A DNA stretch of 37,488 bases from Bacillota bacterium (GTDB lineage Bacteria > Bacillota > Bacilli > Paenibacillales > NBRC-103111). Shown here in pieces: positions 16,288 through 22,850 of the stretch; the first letter of the stretch is position 1; each line of letters starts with the position of its first letter. A program made the position numbers and the translations under genes. The stretch is taken from positions 1 through 37,488 of the forward strand of contig JAEWAA010000274.1 in the NCBI GenBank assembly GCA_023391955.1. Direction: 5' to 3'. Below the pieces are notes generated by a model. That model ran no database searches. It was not told the origin of the DNA and saw only the letters and a program-made list of their open reading frames with translations.

Positions 16288-16390
16288 ATGTTCATCCGAC
16301 ATAGGCAGAATTCATTGATATGGTGGATATAAGCGGATTGGATTGGTATGAGAGATACCCATGACGTATGGGTTTGGTGCAAACGGTAGC

Positions 16391-16575
16391 GTAACGGAAC
16401 TCAAAGACGCTTAAACGGGAAATCTGGGGTATGTTGTGTTCTAACGGAACTTAGCGTCCGTTACAACCCCATTTCCCGGTATTTAGTCACTTGTAACCCT
16501 GTTAAGAGTGTCTTAGTTCCGTTACAGCGGGGAAAGCCCGCTTTTCGGCGTATAAGAGTCGCTGAGTTCCGTTAG
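16391..16575. repeat. Intergenic repeat array R2 (four TAACGGAAC palindromic units)
   Basis: Forward units begin with TAACGGAAC at 16392 and 16442; reverse units end with GTTCCGTTA at 16524 and 16574. The second unit is a clean hairpin, TAACGGA (16442-16448) and TCCGTTA (16457-16463). Spacing between units is 50, 61 and 50 bases. Around the second unit the flanks also pair: CGGGAAATCTGGGGT (16416-16430) with ACCCCATTTCCCG (16466-16478), making one long imperfect stem. The third spacer holds another hairpin, AGCGGG/CCCGCT followed by TTT (about 16526-16544). The core matches array R4. No coding potential was recognised. Confidence 0.85.
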
Positions 16576-16691
16576 CGCCCTGCCTTCACAGTTTGAACGG
16601 GGACGAGGGGCGCGGGTATCAGCCTCATGTGCCTCGACTCGCCGGCTCCTCCATGAGCTCTGCTCCGGCACACAACACACCGTCCCGTGCC

Positions 16692-17198
16692 TCACGCGTC
16701 CTTGTATTCCGATTCCAGGATGGAGAGGATATTCACGGACGCATATTCGCCGTTCACCAGGATAGAATCCCGGAGCGTACCCTCTACCTGGAAGCCTTCA
16801 CTCTCATACAGATGAAGGGCCCGCGGGTTATTGCTGCGCACATCCAGCCACAGCCGGTGGGCGCTCCAGCGGTTGAAGGCGCAGCGCTTCACCAGGCGCA
16901 GCACATCCCGTCCAAGGCCTTGACCCTTCTCCGTAATTACCAGACGCTTCAGCTCGATGCTGCGCGCCGGATTCTCCAGCCCCGCAATGATGGCGTAGCC
17001 GCATGACTCCAGATCCGCCTCCACAATCAGGTGAACCGTATCCGTATCCTCCTGGGCGTTCCGGTGCTGCTCCTTGGTCCATTGGCTGATGAAATCCCGG
17101 TTGTCCGGATGATTCTCGGCTTGAAGCACATAGTCCAAATCATGGGGCCGCGATACCCGCAGCCGTATCCGTTCCGAGCTTGCCAAAATCATGGCCAT
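16692..17198 (-). CDS. GNAT family N-acetyltransferase
   Basis: A 168-residue acetyl-CoA transferase of the RimJ/RimL-like type. The CoA-binding loop LVITEKGQGLGRDVLRLV is at about 86-103 (KGQGLGR 91-97), and the late motif NNPRALHLYESEGFQVEGTLRDS is typical of the fold. The acceptor could be a protein N-terminus, an amine or an antibiotic; nothing in the context decides it. The ATG at 17198 follows AAGGAG by ten bases. It lies 81 bases after the aminopeptidase gene on the same strand. It may be read from that unit, but it also has a possible promoter of its own. Confidence 0.88.
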   Translation of the reverse strand: MAMILASSERIRLRVSRPHDLDYVLQAENHPDNRDFISQWTKEQHRNAQEDTDTVHLIVEADLESCGYAIIAGLENPARSIELKRLVITEKGQGLGRDVLRLVKRCAFNRWSAHRLWLDVRSNNPRALHLYESEGFQVEGTLRDSILVNGEYASVNILSILESEYKDA

Positions 17199-17220
17199 GC
17201 CTCGTCATCTCCTTTTTACC

Positions 17221-17251
17221 ATCATATCACAGGACCGGCACAATTGGGCAA
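17221..17251 (-). promoter_or_regulatory. Possible extended -10 promoter of the GNAT gene
   Basis: On the minus strand TGATATGAT (TATGAT at 17221-17226 with an extended -10 TG) and a weak -35 TTGCCC at 17246-17251, spacer 19. Confidence 0.45.
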
Positions 17252-17279
17252 TGAGGGTGTGCGGGCTGTCTTGGCAGCA

Positions 17280-18518
17280 TCAGGAGAACGCCCAGTTTCC
17301 CTTTCGGAAGATCGGCTCCAGGGTTCCGTCTGCAGTTTCCCCGTCAATGTCCAGCTCTCCGCTGCCCATCATAAAATCCACATGAGCCAGGCTGGTATTG
17401 GCGCCGCGGCTGGCCAGCTCGTCCTTGTTCATAGCGGTGCCGTTCTCCAGTGTGAAGGCATACGCATTGCCCAGGGCCAGATGGCAGGCTGCATTTTCAT
17501 CGAACATGGTGTTGTAGAAGGTGATGCCCAAATCCGAAATCGGCGAATGATGGGGAACCAGCGCAACCTCACCCAAGCGGCGGGAGCCCTCGTCCATCTC
17601 GATGAGGCTCTTCAGAGGCTCGTAGCCTTCCTTGGCGGAAAAGTCCGTCACAGCCCCGTCTGTAAAGGTCAAGGAAAAGCCGTCGATTACGCTGCCTGCG
17701 TACGGAAGCGGCAGTGTGCTGGCTACCGTTCCGTTGACCTCGCCCTTATGGGGCATGGTGAAGATTTCCTCCGTAGGCATATTGGGCAGGAACACAATGC
17801 CGTCCGGCGTCTCCGAGGTGGCCGCTTTCCAGATATGGCCCTCCGGCAGTCCGATGGTCAGGTTTGTGCCCGGTCCCTTGTAATGCAAACGGCGGTAGCG
17901 TTTGGCATTCATATAATCCTTGCGCCGGTTCAAGGCCGCCAGATGCGCCTCCCAAGCGGCAGCCGGATCGTCCTCATACACCCGGTTCACCTGGAAAATC
18001 CGGTCCCACAGCGCTTCCTCTGCTTCCTTCGGAGACAACTCCGGGAATACGGCGGCGGCCCAGGCCGGGGTAGGAACCGAGGCCATGGACCAGGCATTCA
18101 GGTTCTGGTTGACGTACCGGCGGAAGCCCTGCATGGCTTCCGCTTGAGCCTTGTTGCCGATGGCGAGCCGCTCCGGAGCAATTCCCTTCAGAAGCGAAGG
18201 GTTGGGGGCGTAAATCTGCAGGAAGGAGCCGCCTGCTTCCATATGCGCCTCCATGGCCTTGGTCCGCCATTCCGGGGGTGTGCGGAGGGAATCCTCCGGG
18301 GCAAGCTCGTATCTGATCCGGGTGGAGGCTTCATCCACCCAGTCCATCTGCACATGGGCCGCTCCCGCTTCGTATGCTTTGGTGGCCAGCAGGCGGGCAA
18401 AGGGGGCGCTGTCCAAATTAGAGTTGATCCACAGGGACTGCCCCTTCCGGAGTGCTGCTCCGATTTTAATCACCAGACCGGCGTAACGTTCCAGACAAAC
18501 TTCAAATGACGGCTTCAT
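17280..18518 (-). CDS. ampS: M29 family aminopeptidase (AmpS/AmpT type)
   Basis: A 412-residue cytoplasmic metallo-aminopeptidase that removes N-terminal residues from peptides. The dicobalt/zinc-site regions of clan MQ are visible: NMPTEEIFTMPHKGEVNG (Glu ligands), LGEVALVPHHSPIS (Glu and His), FYNTMFDENAACHLALG, and HVDFMMGS near the C-terminus (His-x-Asp). The length matches the family (about 410). The ATG at 18527 is directly against the Shine-Dalgarno AAAGGAG, so the second ATG at 18518, nine bases downstream of it, is the better start. The gene is divergent from an unknown protein gene. No terminator separates it from the GNAT gene. Confidence 0.92.
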   Translation of the reverse strand: MKPSFEVCLERYAGLVIKIGAALRKGQSLWINSNLDSAPFARLLATKAYEAGAAHVQMDWVDEASTRIRYELAPEDSLRTPPEWRTKAMEAHMEAGGSFLQIYAPNPSLLKGIAPERLAIGNKAQAEAMQGFRRYVNQNLNAWSMASVPTPAWAAAVFPELSPKEAEEALWDRIFQVNRVYEDDPAAAWEAHLAALNRRKDYMNAKRYRRLHYKGPGTNLTIGLPEGHIWKAATSETPDGIVFLPNMPTEEIFTMPHKGEVNGTVASTLPLPYAGSVIDGFSLTFTDGAVTDFSAKEGYEPLKSLIEMDEGSRRLGEVALVPHHSPISDLGITFYNTMFDENAACHLALGNAYAFTLENGTAMNKDELASRGANTSLAHVDFMMGSGELDIDGETADGTLEPIFRKGNWAFS

Positions 18519-18578
18519 ATTCCGCATCTCCTTTATGCCTGTTTACTGCTTGTACACTCCCAAACAGGCGCTTTTTCC

Positions 18579-18587
18579 ATTGTAGCA
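18579..18587 (-). promoter_or_regulatory. Extended -10 promoter element of ampS
   Basis: Minus-strand TGCTACAAT (TACAAT at 18579-18584), about 55 bases before the ampS ATG. The -35 region at 17 bases (GGAACA) is weak, as is common for extended -10 promoters. Confidence 0.5.
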
Positions 18588-18701
18588 CAAAGAAGGATGC
18601 CTGTTCCTGCTTGTGTGCCGCCTCTGCCGGAACGGCTGAACCTTCTTGTACGCTGTGGCATACAATGGTTATGGACTAGAATCGGACAGGGGAGTGTGCA
18701 T

Positions 18702-19388
18702 ATGGGAAAGACGCCAGACAATGTCTATTGGGTAAACCGGAGGGCGGCTGCAGACAAAATGGCTGTCATTGCAGGCCTCGGTAAAACCCGGAAGAATAGC
18801 CGAACCTCTCCCCGGAGACGGGGCACACAGGCGCCGGTCAAACAGGTGACACTGGCTTACATGCTGCAGCAAACCGGACGGAAGATGGAGCCCTTTTACC
18901 GCCGGGTAGCCACCAATGAGTCCTACGCCCGCAGCTTCTGCGACGCGGTGGTAGAGTCGGATTTGGAGAAAATGGAACGGATGCTCGAGGAAGCGTCACC
19001 AAAAATCGGCAATACTTTCCCCGGGAGCGGCGGGATCGGTTATTCTGTGGGTCTGCCCTTCGGCAAGCCGATCACGCTCTATTCCAACGAGACCACGATT
19101 TCTCCGGGCACGGCGCGGCTTACCTTCGAGCCGGAGGCCTTCCAGCGGGTGGCCCAGGCTGTTCTTCCTCTGTATCATCGCTTCGCCAGGTATCCCGTGT
19201 ATACAGGCAAGCTGGCCCGCGCTTTGCAGAAGAAGGACCCGGAGGCGGCAGTCAAGCTGGTGAGATCCGTGGTCAAGGATGAAACGCTCCGTTCCGTGAC
19301 GGTGGTGCCTTCCGGAGTAATCCTCAGGTTCCGTTTTCCCTTCACCCGATACATCTACCTCCATATGTTGACGCCGGACCAGGCGTAG
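18702..19388 (+). CDS. Conserved-looking protein of unknown function
   Basis: A 228-residue product that I do not recognise. It begins MGKTPDNVYWVNRRAAADKM, has a very basic stretch near 28-45 (KTRKNSRTSPRRR), then a helical part (MLQQTGRKMEPFYRRVATNE) and a globular half with GGIGYSVGLPFGKPITLYSN and SVTVVPSGVILRFRFPFTRY. There is no signal peptide or membrane segment. The good GGGGAG site eight bases before the ATG at 18702 and consistent codon use support a real gene; an upstream GTG/TTG-led extension to 18597 lacks a site and covers the promoter region. A TACAAT box lies at 18661-18666. Divergent to ampS and ended by a terminator. The pattern of residues suggests a sporulation- or cell-surface-related protein only as a guess. 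Confidence 0.75.
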   Translation: MGKTPDNVYWVNRRAAADKMAVIAGLGKTRKNSRTSPRRRGTQAPVKQVTLAYMLQQTGRKMEPFYRRVATNESYARSFCDAVVESDLEKMERMLEEASPKIGNTFPGSGGIGYSVGLPFGKPITLYSNETTISPGTARLTFEPEAFQRVAQAVLPLYHRFARYPVYTGKLARALQKKDPEAAVKLVRSVVKDETLRSVTVVPSGVILRFRFPFTRYIYLHMLTPDQA

Positions 19389-19412
19389 CCCGTTGATCCG
19401 GGCAAACCAAAC

Positions 19413-19459
19413 AAGACCGGAAACCGGGCAGCTAAGGCTGCACCGGGAGCCGGTCTTTT
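19413..19459 (+). terminator. Terminator after the unknown protein gene
   Basis: Outer stem AAGACCGG (19413-19420) and CCGGTCTT (19450-19457) enclosing an inner GCAGC/GCTGC hairpin, followed by TTTTATTT. Confidence 0.8.
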
Positions 19460-19496
19460 ATTTATCCAGCTTTATTTTCGTCTTTTGCAGGGCTTA

Positions 19497-19505
19497 TGCT
19501 ACAAT
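19497..19505 (+). promoter_or_regulatory. Extended -10 promoter element of the aldo/keto reductase gene
   Basis: TGCTACAAT, 57 bases before the ATG at 19562. No good -35. The same TGCTACAAT element precedes ampS on the other strand. Confidence 0.5.
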
Positions 19506-19561
19506 GATGGGGTGGTTTAGTGTTCTGGGTTTTCAATCCATTAAAGGAGTGATGAAGGCGA

Positions 19562-20392
19562 ATGATTGCATCATTGTCTGATACCACCCGTTTGAACAAC
19601 GGCGTAAACATGCCCTGGCTGGGTTTGGGCGTGTGGAAGGTGGAGAATGGAGGCACGGTGGCAGAAACGGTTAAATCGGCCATCCGCCTGGGGTACCGTT
19701 CCATCGATACGGCGGCCGTGTACGGCAATGAAACTGGCGTCGGCCAAGGCATCCGGGAGTGCGGTGTTCCCCGGGACGAGCTGTTTATCACCACCAAGGT
19801 TTGGAATTCCGAGCAGGGTTATGATTCCACATTGGCGGCATTCGACGCGAGCCTGGAAAAGCTGGGACTGGACTATGTGGACCTGTATCTGGTGCATTGG
19901 CCGGTGAAGGGCAAGTACGTGGAAACCTGGAAGGCGCTCACCCACCTGTACAAAAGCGGACGGGTTAAAGCCATCGGCGTCAGCAACTTCCAGATTCATC
20001 ATCTGGAGGACATCATCCGGGAGACCGGCGTGATTCCGGCGGTTAACCAGGTGGAGTTCCATCCGTACCTGACCCAAAAGCCGCTGCTTGCTTTCTGTAA
20101 GGACCAAGGCATTCAATTGGAGGCATGGAGTCCCCTGGCCCAAGGCGCGTTGACCAGTCATCCTGTTCTGGACGAGATCGGCGCCAAGTACGGGAAATCC
20201 GCATCCCAGGTGATTCTGCGGTGGGATCTGCAGAATGGCGTGGTGACCATTCCGAAGACCGTGACCGAAAGCCGTCTGAAGGAAAATGCCGATATTTTCG
20301 ATTTTGTTCTGTCCCCATCGGATATGGAAGCCATTGATGCATTGAACCGCAATGAGCGCAAGGGCTCCGATCCCGATAACTTCAATTTCTGA
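19562..20392 (+). CDS. Aldo/keto reductase (YvgN/YtbE, 2,5-diketogluconate reductase-like)
   Basis: A 276-residue NADPH-dependent TIM-barrel reductase. The catalytic tetrad is complete: Asp49 and Tyr54 (SIDTAAVYGNE), Lys79 (TTKVWN) and His112 (YLVHWPV). The cofactor-binding C-terminal part is IPKTVTESRLKENADIFDF. AKR5-type enzymes of bacilli reduce glyoxal, methylglyoxal and other aldehydes (family knowledge). The start at 19562 has GAAGGCG close and a stronger AAAGGAG further upstream; an ATG nearer to the AAAGGAG is out of frame and closes after nine codons. Terminator-like pairing GACCGCT/AGCGGTC follows at 20415-20461. Confidence 0.92.
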   Translation: MIASLSDTTRLNNGVNMPWLGLGVWKVENGGTVAETVKSAIRLGYRSIDTAAVYGNETGVGQGIRECGVPRDELFITTKVWNSEQGYDSTLAAFDASLEKLGLDYVDLYLVHWPVKGKYVETWKALTHLYKSGRVKAIGVSNFQIHHLEDIIRETGVIPAVNQVEFHPYLTQKPLLAFCKDQGIQLEAWSPLAQGALTSHPVLDEIGAKYGKSASQVILRWDLQNGVVTIPKTVTESRLKENADIFDFVLSPSDMEAIDALNRNERKGSDPDNFNF

Positions 20393-20414
20393 TTCTCTCG
20401 CCAAGAGACCCGAG

Positions 20415-20468
20415 GACCGCTTCGCCGCCTGACCGGACAAACCGGAGGCAACGGAGCGGTCTGTCTTT
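20415..20468 (+). terminator. Probable terminator of the aldo/keto reductase gene
   Basis: Outer stem GACCGCT (20415-20421) and AGCGGTC (20455-20461), with inner GCCT/AGGC and CCGG/CCGG pairing, followed by the T-rich CTGTCTTTAT. Confidence 0.6.
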
Positions 20469-20495
20469 ATATAGGGATTTGCCGGAGAGCGGCAA

Positions 20496-20933
20496 CTACA
20501 TGGTTTTGTGCAGCGTATGCAGGTAATAGACATGGGCTGCCACAACGAATAAGTAGCAGGCTGCCACAAAGCAAACGGCGGGCCAGGTGACGCCGGACAG
20601 GGCTAGACCCAGCATAAGAGCAGCGAATACCCAGATCATCAGATCATAGGCCTTGGCCTTCGCCTGGTGGTTGATGGAGATGTTGCGTTCATCCTTCTCG
20701 AGAATGGCTTGCTGCTTCGCCAGCTGGGGATTTTTGCGGGCGGCCAGTCTGGTCAGCAGGACACCTGTGTTGGAGCCGAACAGACCGCAACCCACGCCGG
20801 TCATGATGCCCGGCAGGGCCCGGAGCATTCCCTCCGCTTCCTTGTCAACCGCCAGCAGGGTCATTCCCGCTGCGGCCAGCAGCACGCCAAGAGTGCCCCA
20901 AACGGCGTATTTGATCCATGTGTTCCGTTGCAT
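20496..20933 (-). CDS. Four-helix membrane protein paired with an XRE regulator
   Basis: A 145-residue protein with hydrophobic segments at about 8-28, 36-60, 95-115 and 118-138 and a basic/charged cytoplasmic loop (ARKNPQLAKQQAILEKDERN) in the middle. The loop motif EKDERN is common in small membrane proteins encoded next to short XRE regulators. The ATG at 20933 is preceded by GAGGAGG, which lies inside the last codons of the regulator gene, so the pair is translationally close (four-base gap). The function is unknown. In similar pairs the membrane protein is thought to belong to the regulated unit; direct signalling to the regulator is possible but unproven. Confidence 0.8.
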   Translation of the reverse strand: MQRNTWIKYAVWGTLGVLLAAAGMTLLAVDKEAEGMLRALPGIMTGVGCGLFGSNTGVLLTRLAARKNPQLAKQQAILEKDERNISINHQAKAKAYDLMIWVFAALMLGLALSGVTWPAVCFVAACYLFVVAAHVYYLHTLHKTM

Positions 20934-20937
20934 AGGA

Positions 20938-21135
20938 TTATTCCTCCTCATAAATAAAAATGTCTTCAATGGACAAGCCAAAATAACGGGCGATGCGGAA
21001 GGCAAGCAGGATCGAAGGGTTGTACCGGCCGTTCTCCAGGGAGCCGATGGTTTGCCGGGAAACCTCCAGCGCCACGGCCAAATCTTCCTGGTTGAGGCCG
21101 CGGGCCTTGCGGATTTCCTCCAGTCTGTTTTTCAT
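20938..21135 (-). CDS. Short XRE-family transcriptional regulator
   Basis: A 65-residue protein that is almost entirely one helix-turn-helix domain: LEEIRKARGLNQEDLAVALE, VSRQTIGSLENGRYNPS (recognition helix) and ARYFGLSIEDIFIYEEE. This is the YozG-like class that pairs with a small membrane protein. The ATG at 21135 follows AGGAGG by five bases; a longer reading from 21153 would place that site inside the gene. Its promoter carries two matching 22-base palindromes (21161-21182 and 21205-21226), so it is very likely autoregulated as a dimer. Confidence 0.9.
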   Translation of the reverse strand: MKNRLEEIRKARGLNQEDLAVALEVSRQTIGSLENGRYNPSILLAFRIARYFGLSIEDIFIYEEE

Positions 21136-21160
21136 TGGAGCCTCCTGATTCATTTCGGGA

Positions 21161-21182
21161 AATGTAAAGCTAGCTTTACATT
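21161..21182. promoter_or_regulatory. Operator O1 of the XRE operon (perfect 22-base palindrome)
   Basis: Arms AATGTAAAGCT and its exact reverse complement. It covers the predicted transcription start, just downstream of the -10 box. Confidence 0.8.
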
Positions 21183-21183
21183 T

Positions 21184-21212
21184 ATTCTACTGTGTGAAAT
21201 TCTGAATGTAAA
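21184..21212 (-). promoter_or_regulatory. Promoter of the XRE operon
   Basis: On the minus strand TTTACA (21207-21212) and TAGAAT (21184-21189) with a 17-base spacer. The -35 lies inside operator O2 and the start site inside O1, so binding of the regulator should block transcription. Confidence 0.78.
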
Positions 21213-21226
21213 GCCCGCTTTCCATT
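21205..21226. promoter_or_regulatory. Operator O2 of the XRE operon (imperfect 22-base palindrome)
   Basis: AATGTAAAG, four bases, CTTTCCATT: the same half-sites as O1 with changed centre and one arm mismatch. Its centre is exactly 44 bases from that of O1, about four DNA turns. Confidence 0.72.
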
Positions 21227-21284
21227 TATCTTTTTTCTCACCCCGGCTCCATTAAAAAAATTTTTCAACACTATAGAAAAGAAA

Positions 21285-21313
21285 TTGCCGGGCGGGGAAG
21301 ATGATGTTAGAAT
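21285..21313 (+). promoter_or_regulatory. Candidate promoter upstream of a structured leader
   Basis: TTGCCG (21285-21290), 17 bases, TAGAAT (21308-21313). Transcription would begin near 21320, just before the nested stems at 21352-21459, and about 450 bases before the importer's first gene. Confidence 0.55.
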
Positions 21314-21351
21314 ATATGACAGTTAATATGGGGGTGGGACTTATTCCCATG

Positions 21352-21459
21352 GCCGGACAAATAGTGCTGGTTATGTTTTGTGACATGGACATGCCGGAGT
21401 AGGGCGCTTTACCGCCAACAGCAGCTATTCCGTATGTTTCCAGGCCTTTTTTGTCCGGC
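21352..21459 (+). ncRNA. Putative structured RNA element upstream of the nucleoside importer operon
   Basis: Nested complementary segments are seen in order: GCCGGACAAA (21352-21361) with TTTGTCCGGC (21450-21459), perfect; CTGG (21367-21370) with CCAG (21440-21443); ACAT (21389-21392) with ATGT (21434-21437); CGGAGTAG (21395-21402) with CTATTCCG (21425-21432), one G-T pair; GGCG (21403-21406) with CGCC (21413-21416). A further pair, GCCGAGCT near 21474 with AGCTTGGC near 21557, suggests a second domain. It fits no riboswitch class whose core sequence I know. A competing reading is a degraded short gene in the frame 21301-21552 interrupted by TAG at 21400. Confidence 0.45.
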
Positions 21460-21596
21460 TCCCGGCTGCTTTACGCCGAGCTTGGAGGCGATCTGACCAA
21501 TGTGGGGGGATACATAGAACAGGAACATACTGGGAAGGGTAAAGATGGATAGGAGAGCTTGGCGCCGGTTTGTATTTTACCAATAGAGGAATATTA

Positions 21597-21626
21597 TTGA
21601 CGGCCGGTTAAAAATAACGATAAGAT
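21597..21626 (+). promoter_or_regulatory. Candidate promoter of the nucleoside importer operon
   Basis: TTGACG (21597-21602), 18 bases, TAAGAT (21621-21626). It leaves a leader of about 140 bases before the ATG at 21773. Confidence 0.5.
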
Positions 21627-21662
21627 GGAAGACGCATGGCGAAGAGATTGCGACGAAATGAA

Positions 21663-21725
21663 GTACCGCTAAATTGATGCCAAAACTCCTAAAACCGTGG
21701 AGATTTTGCCATCAAAAGCGGATAC
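21663..21725 (+). other. Long imperfect hairpin in the importer leader
   Basis: From outside inwards: GTACCGCT with AGCGGATAC, TTGATG with CATCAA, CAAAA with TTTTG, CTCC with GGAG, around the loop TAAAACCGT. It has no T-run after it, so it is not a simple terminator. It lies 48 bases before the start codon. Confidence 0.6.
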
Positions 21726-21772
21726 TAAATTCCTCGCAACTCTTAAATCTTAATGAATCGAGGGGACAGGTT

Positions 21773-22840
21773 ATGAAAAAGATAGGGATTATTTTAACGG
21801 CGGCATCCTTGGTGCTCGTGTCCGCACTTGCCGGCTGCGGCAAGAAGGAGGACAACACGCAAGGCGCAGCTTCCACTGCTCCTACTACAGCAGCTTCTGC
21901 TGCGGCTACCGCCACTCCTTCCACCAAGGGTAAAGGCTTCAAGGTCGGTATGGTCACCGACGTAGGCGGGGTCAACGACAAATCCTTTAACCAATCCGCT
22001 TGGGAAGCTCTGCAAAAGCTGAAGACCGACACCGGCGCAGAAGTGAAATATCTGCAATCCAAAAGCGATCCGGATTTCCAACCCAACCTGAACACCTTTG
22101 TTAAGGATAACTATAACCTGACCTGGGGTATCGGCTTCATCATCGGCGACGCCATGAAGCAAGTGGCTGCCGCCAATCCTAATGCCAAGCTGGCGATTAT
22201 CGACGAAGTTGTGGAAGCTCCCAACGTGAAGTCGGTTACCTTCTCCGAGCAAGAAGGTTCCTACCTGGTAGGTGTTGTAGCGGGTATGATGACCAAAACC
22301 AACAAGGTTGGTTTTGTAGGCGGTATGGACATCGTGGTTATCAAACGTTTCGAAGCAGGCTTTAAGGCTGGCGTAGCTGCCGCCAACCCCAATGCCAAAG
22401 TGTCTGTCAATTATACCGCTGCCTTCGACAAGCCTGACCTGGGCAAGGCTGCTGCCGCCACCATGTACAACGACGGCGTCGACATCATCTTCCATGCTTC
22501 CGGCGGAACCGGAACCGGCGTCTTCAACGAAGCCAAGGACCGTGTAAAGAACGGCAAGAAGGTTTGGGTTATCGGCGTGGACAAGGACCAATCCGTTGAG
22601 TTCGGCAATGATGTGACCCTGACCTCCATGATGAAATACGTGGATCAAGCGGTATACAGCGTGTCCAAGAACCTGATCGAAACCGGTGCTTTTGATACCA
22701 AGCCGGTAGTATTGGGTCTGAAGGACAACGGCGTAGGTTTGCCGGCCAACAACCCCAATGTTCCTGCAGATGTGCTGAAGAAGGTTGACGAGTACAAGGC
22801 CAAGATCATCAGCGGCGAAATCAAAGTTCCTGAAAAGTGA
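21773..22840 (+). CDS. nupN: BMP-family nucleoside-binding lipoprotein
   Basis: The 355-residue substrate-binding protein of an ABC importer. Lipoprotein signal with LAGC (Cys22), Ala/Thr-rich linker, then the BMP/PnrA domain: GMVTDVGGVNDKSFNQSAWEAL, IGFIIGDAM, SFSEQEGSYLVG-like TFSEQEGSYLVGVVAGMMT, VGFVGGMDI, and IIFHASGGTGTGVF. The gene order with an ATPase and two permeases matches Bacillus subtilis nupNOPQ (yufNOPQ), a guanosine importer, so purine nucleosides are the likely ligand. The frame is open back to 21674, but the ATG at 21773 has GAGGGGA upstream and begins the signal peptide. The symbol is by analogy of order and family. Confidence 0.88.
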   Translation: MKKIGIILTAASLVLVSALAGCGKKEDNTQGAASTAPTTAASAAATATPSTKGKGFKVGMVTDVGGVNDKSFNQSAWEALQKLKTDTGAEVKYLQSKSDPDFQPNLNTFVKDNYNLTWGIGFIIGDAMKQVAAANPNAKLAIIDEVVEAPNVKSVTFSEQEGSYLVGVVAGMMTKTNKVGFVGGMDIVVIKRFEAGFKAGVAAANPNAKVSVNYTAAFDKPDLGKAAAATMYNDGVDIIFHASGGTGTGVFNEAKDRVKNGKKVWVIGVDKDQSVEFGNDVTLTSMMKYVDQAVYSVSKNLIETGAFDTKPVVLGLKDNGVGLPANNPNVPADVLKKVDEYKAKIISGEIKVPEK

Positions 22841-22850
22841 GCGTGATGTC

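Noticed and set aside
16526..16545. AGCGGG/CCCGCT hairpin with T-tail as a terminator for a gene
   Set aside because: No plus-strand gene ends nearby; it is a spacer inside array R2.
16593..18509. Plus-strand open frames opposite the GNAT and ampS genes
   Set aside because: The opposite strand encodes complete, motif-bearing proteins with ribosome binding sites; these frames have none.
20415..20495. Terminator-like pairing as a bidirectional terminator for the membrane protein gene
   Set aside because: On the minus strand there is no T-run after the stem, so it is assigned only to the aldo/keto reductase gene.
21230..21770. Purine or preQ1 riboswitch before the nucleoside importer
   Set aside because: None of the conserved loop sequences of these classes could be found; only unassigned stems are present.
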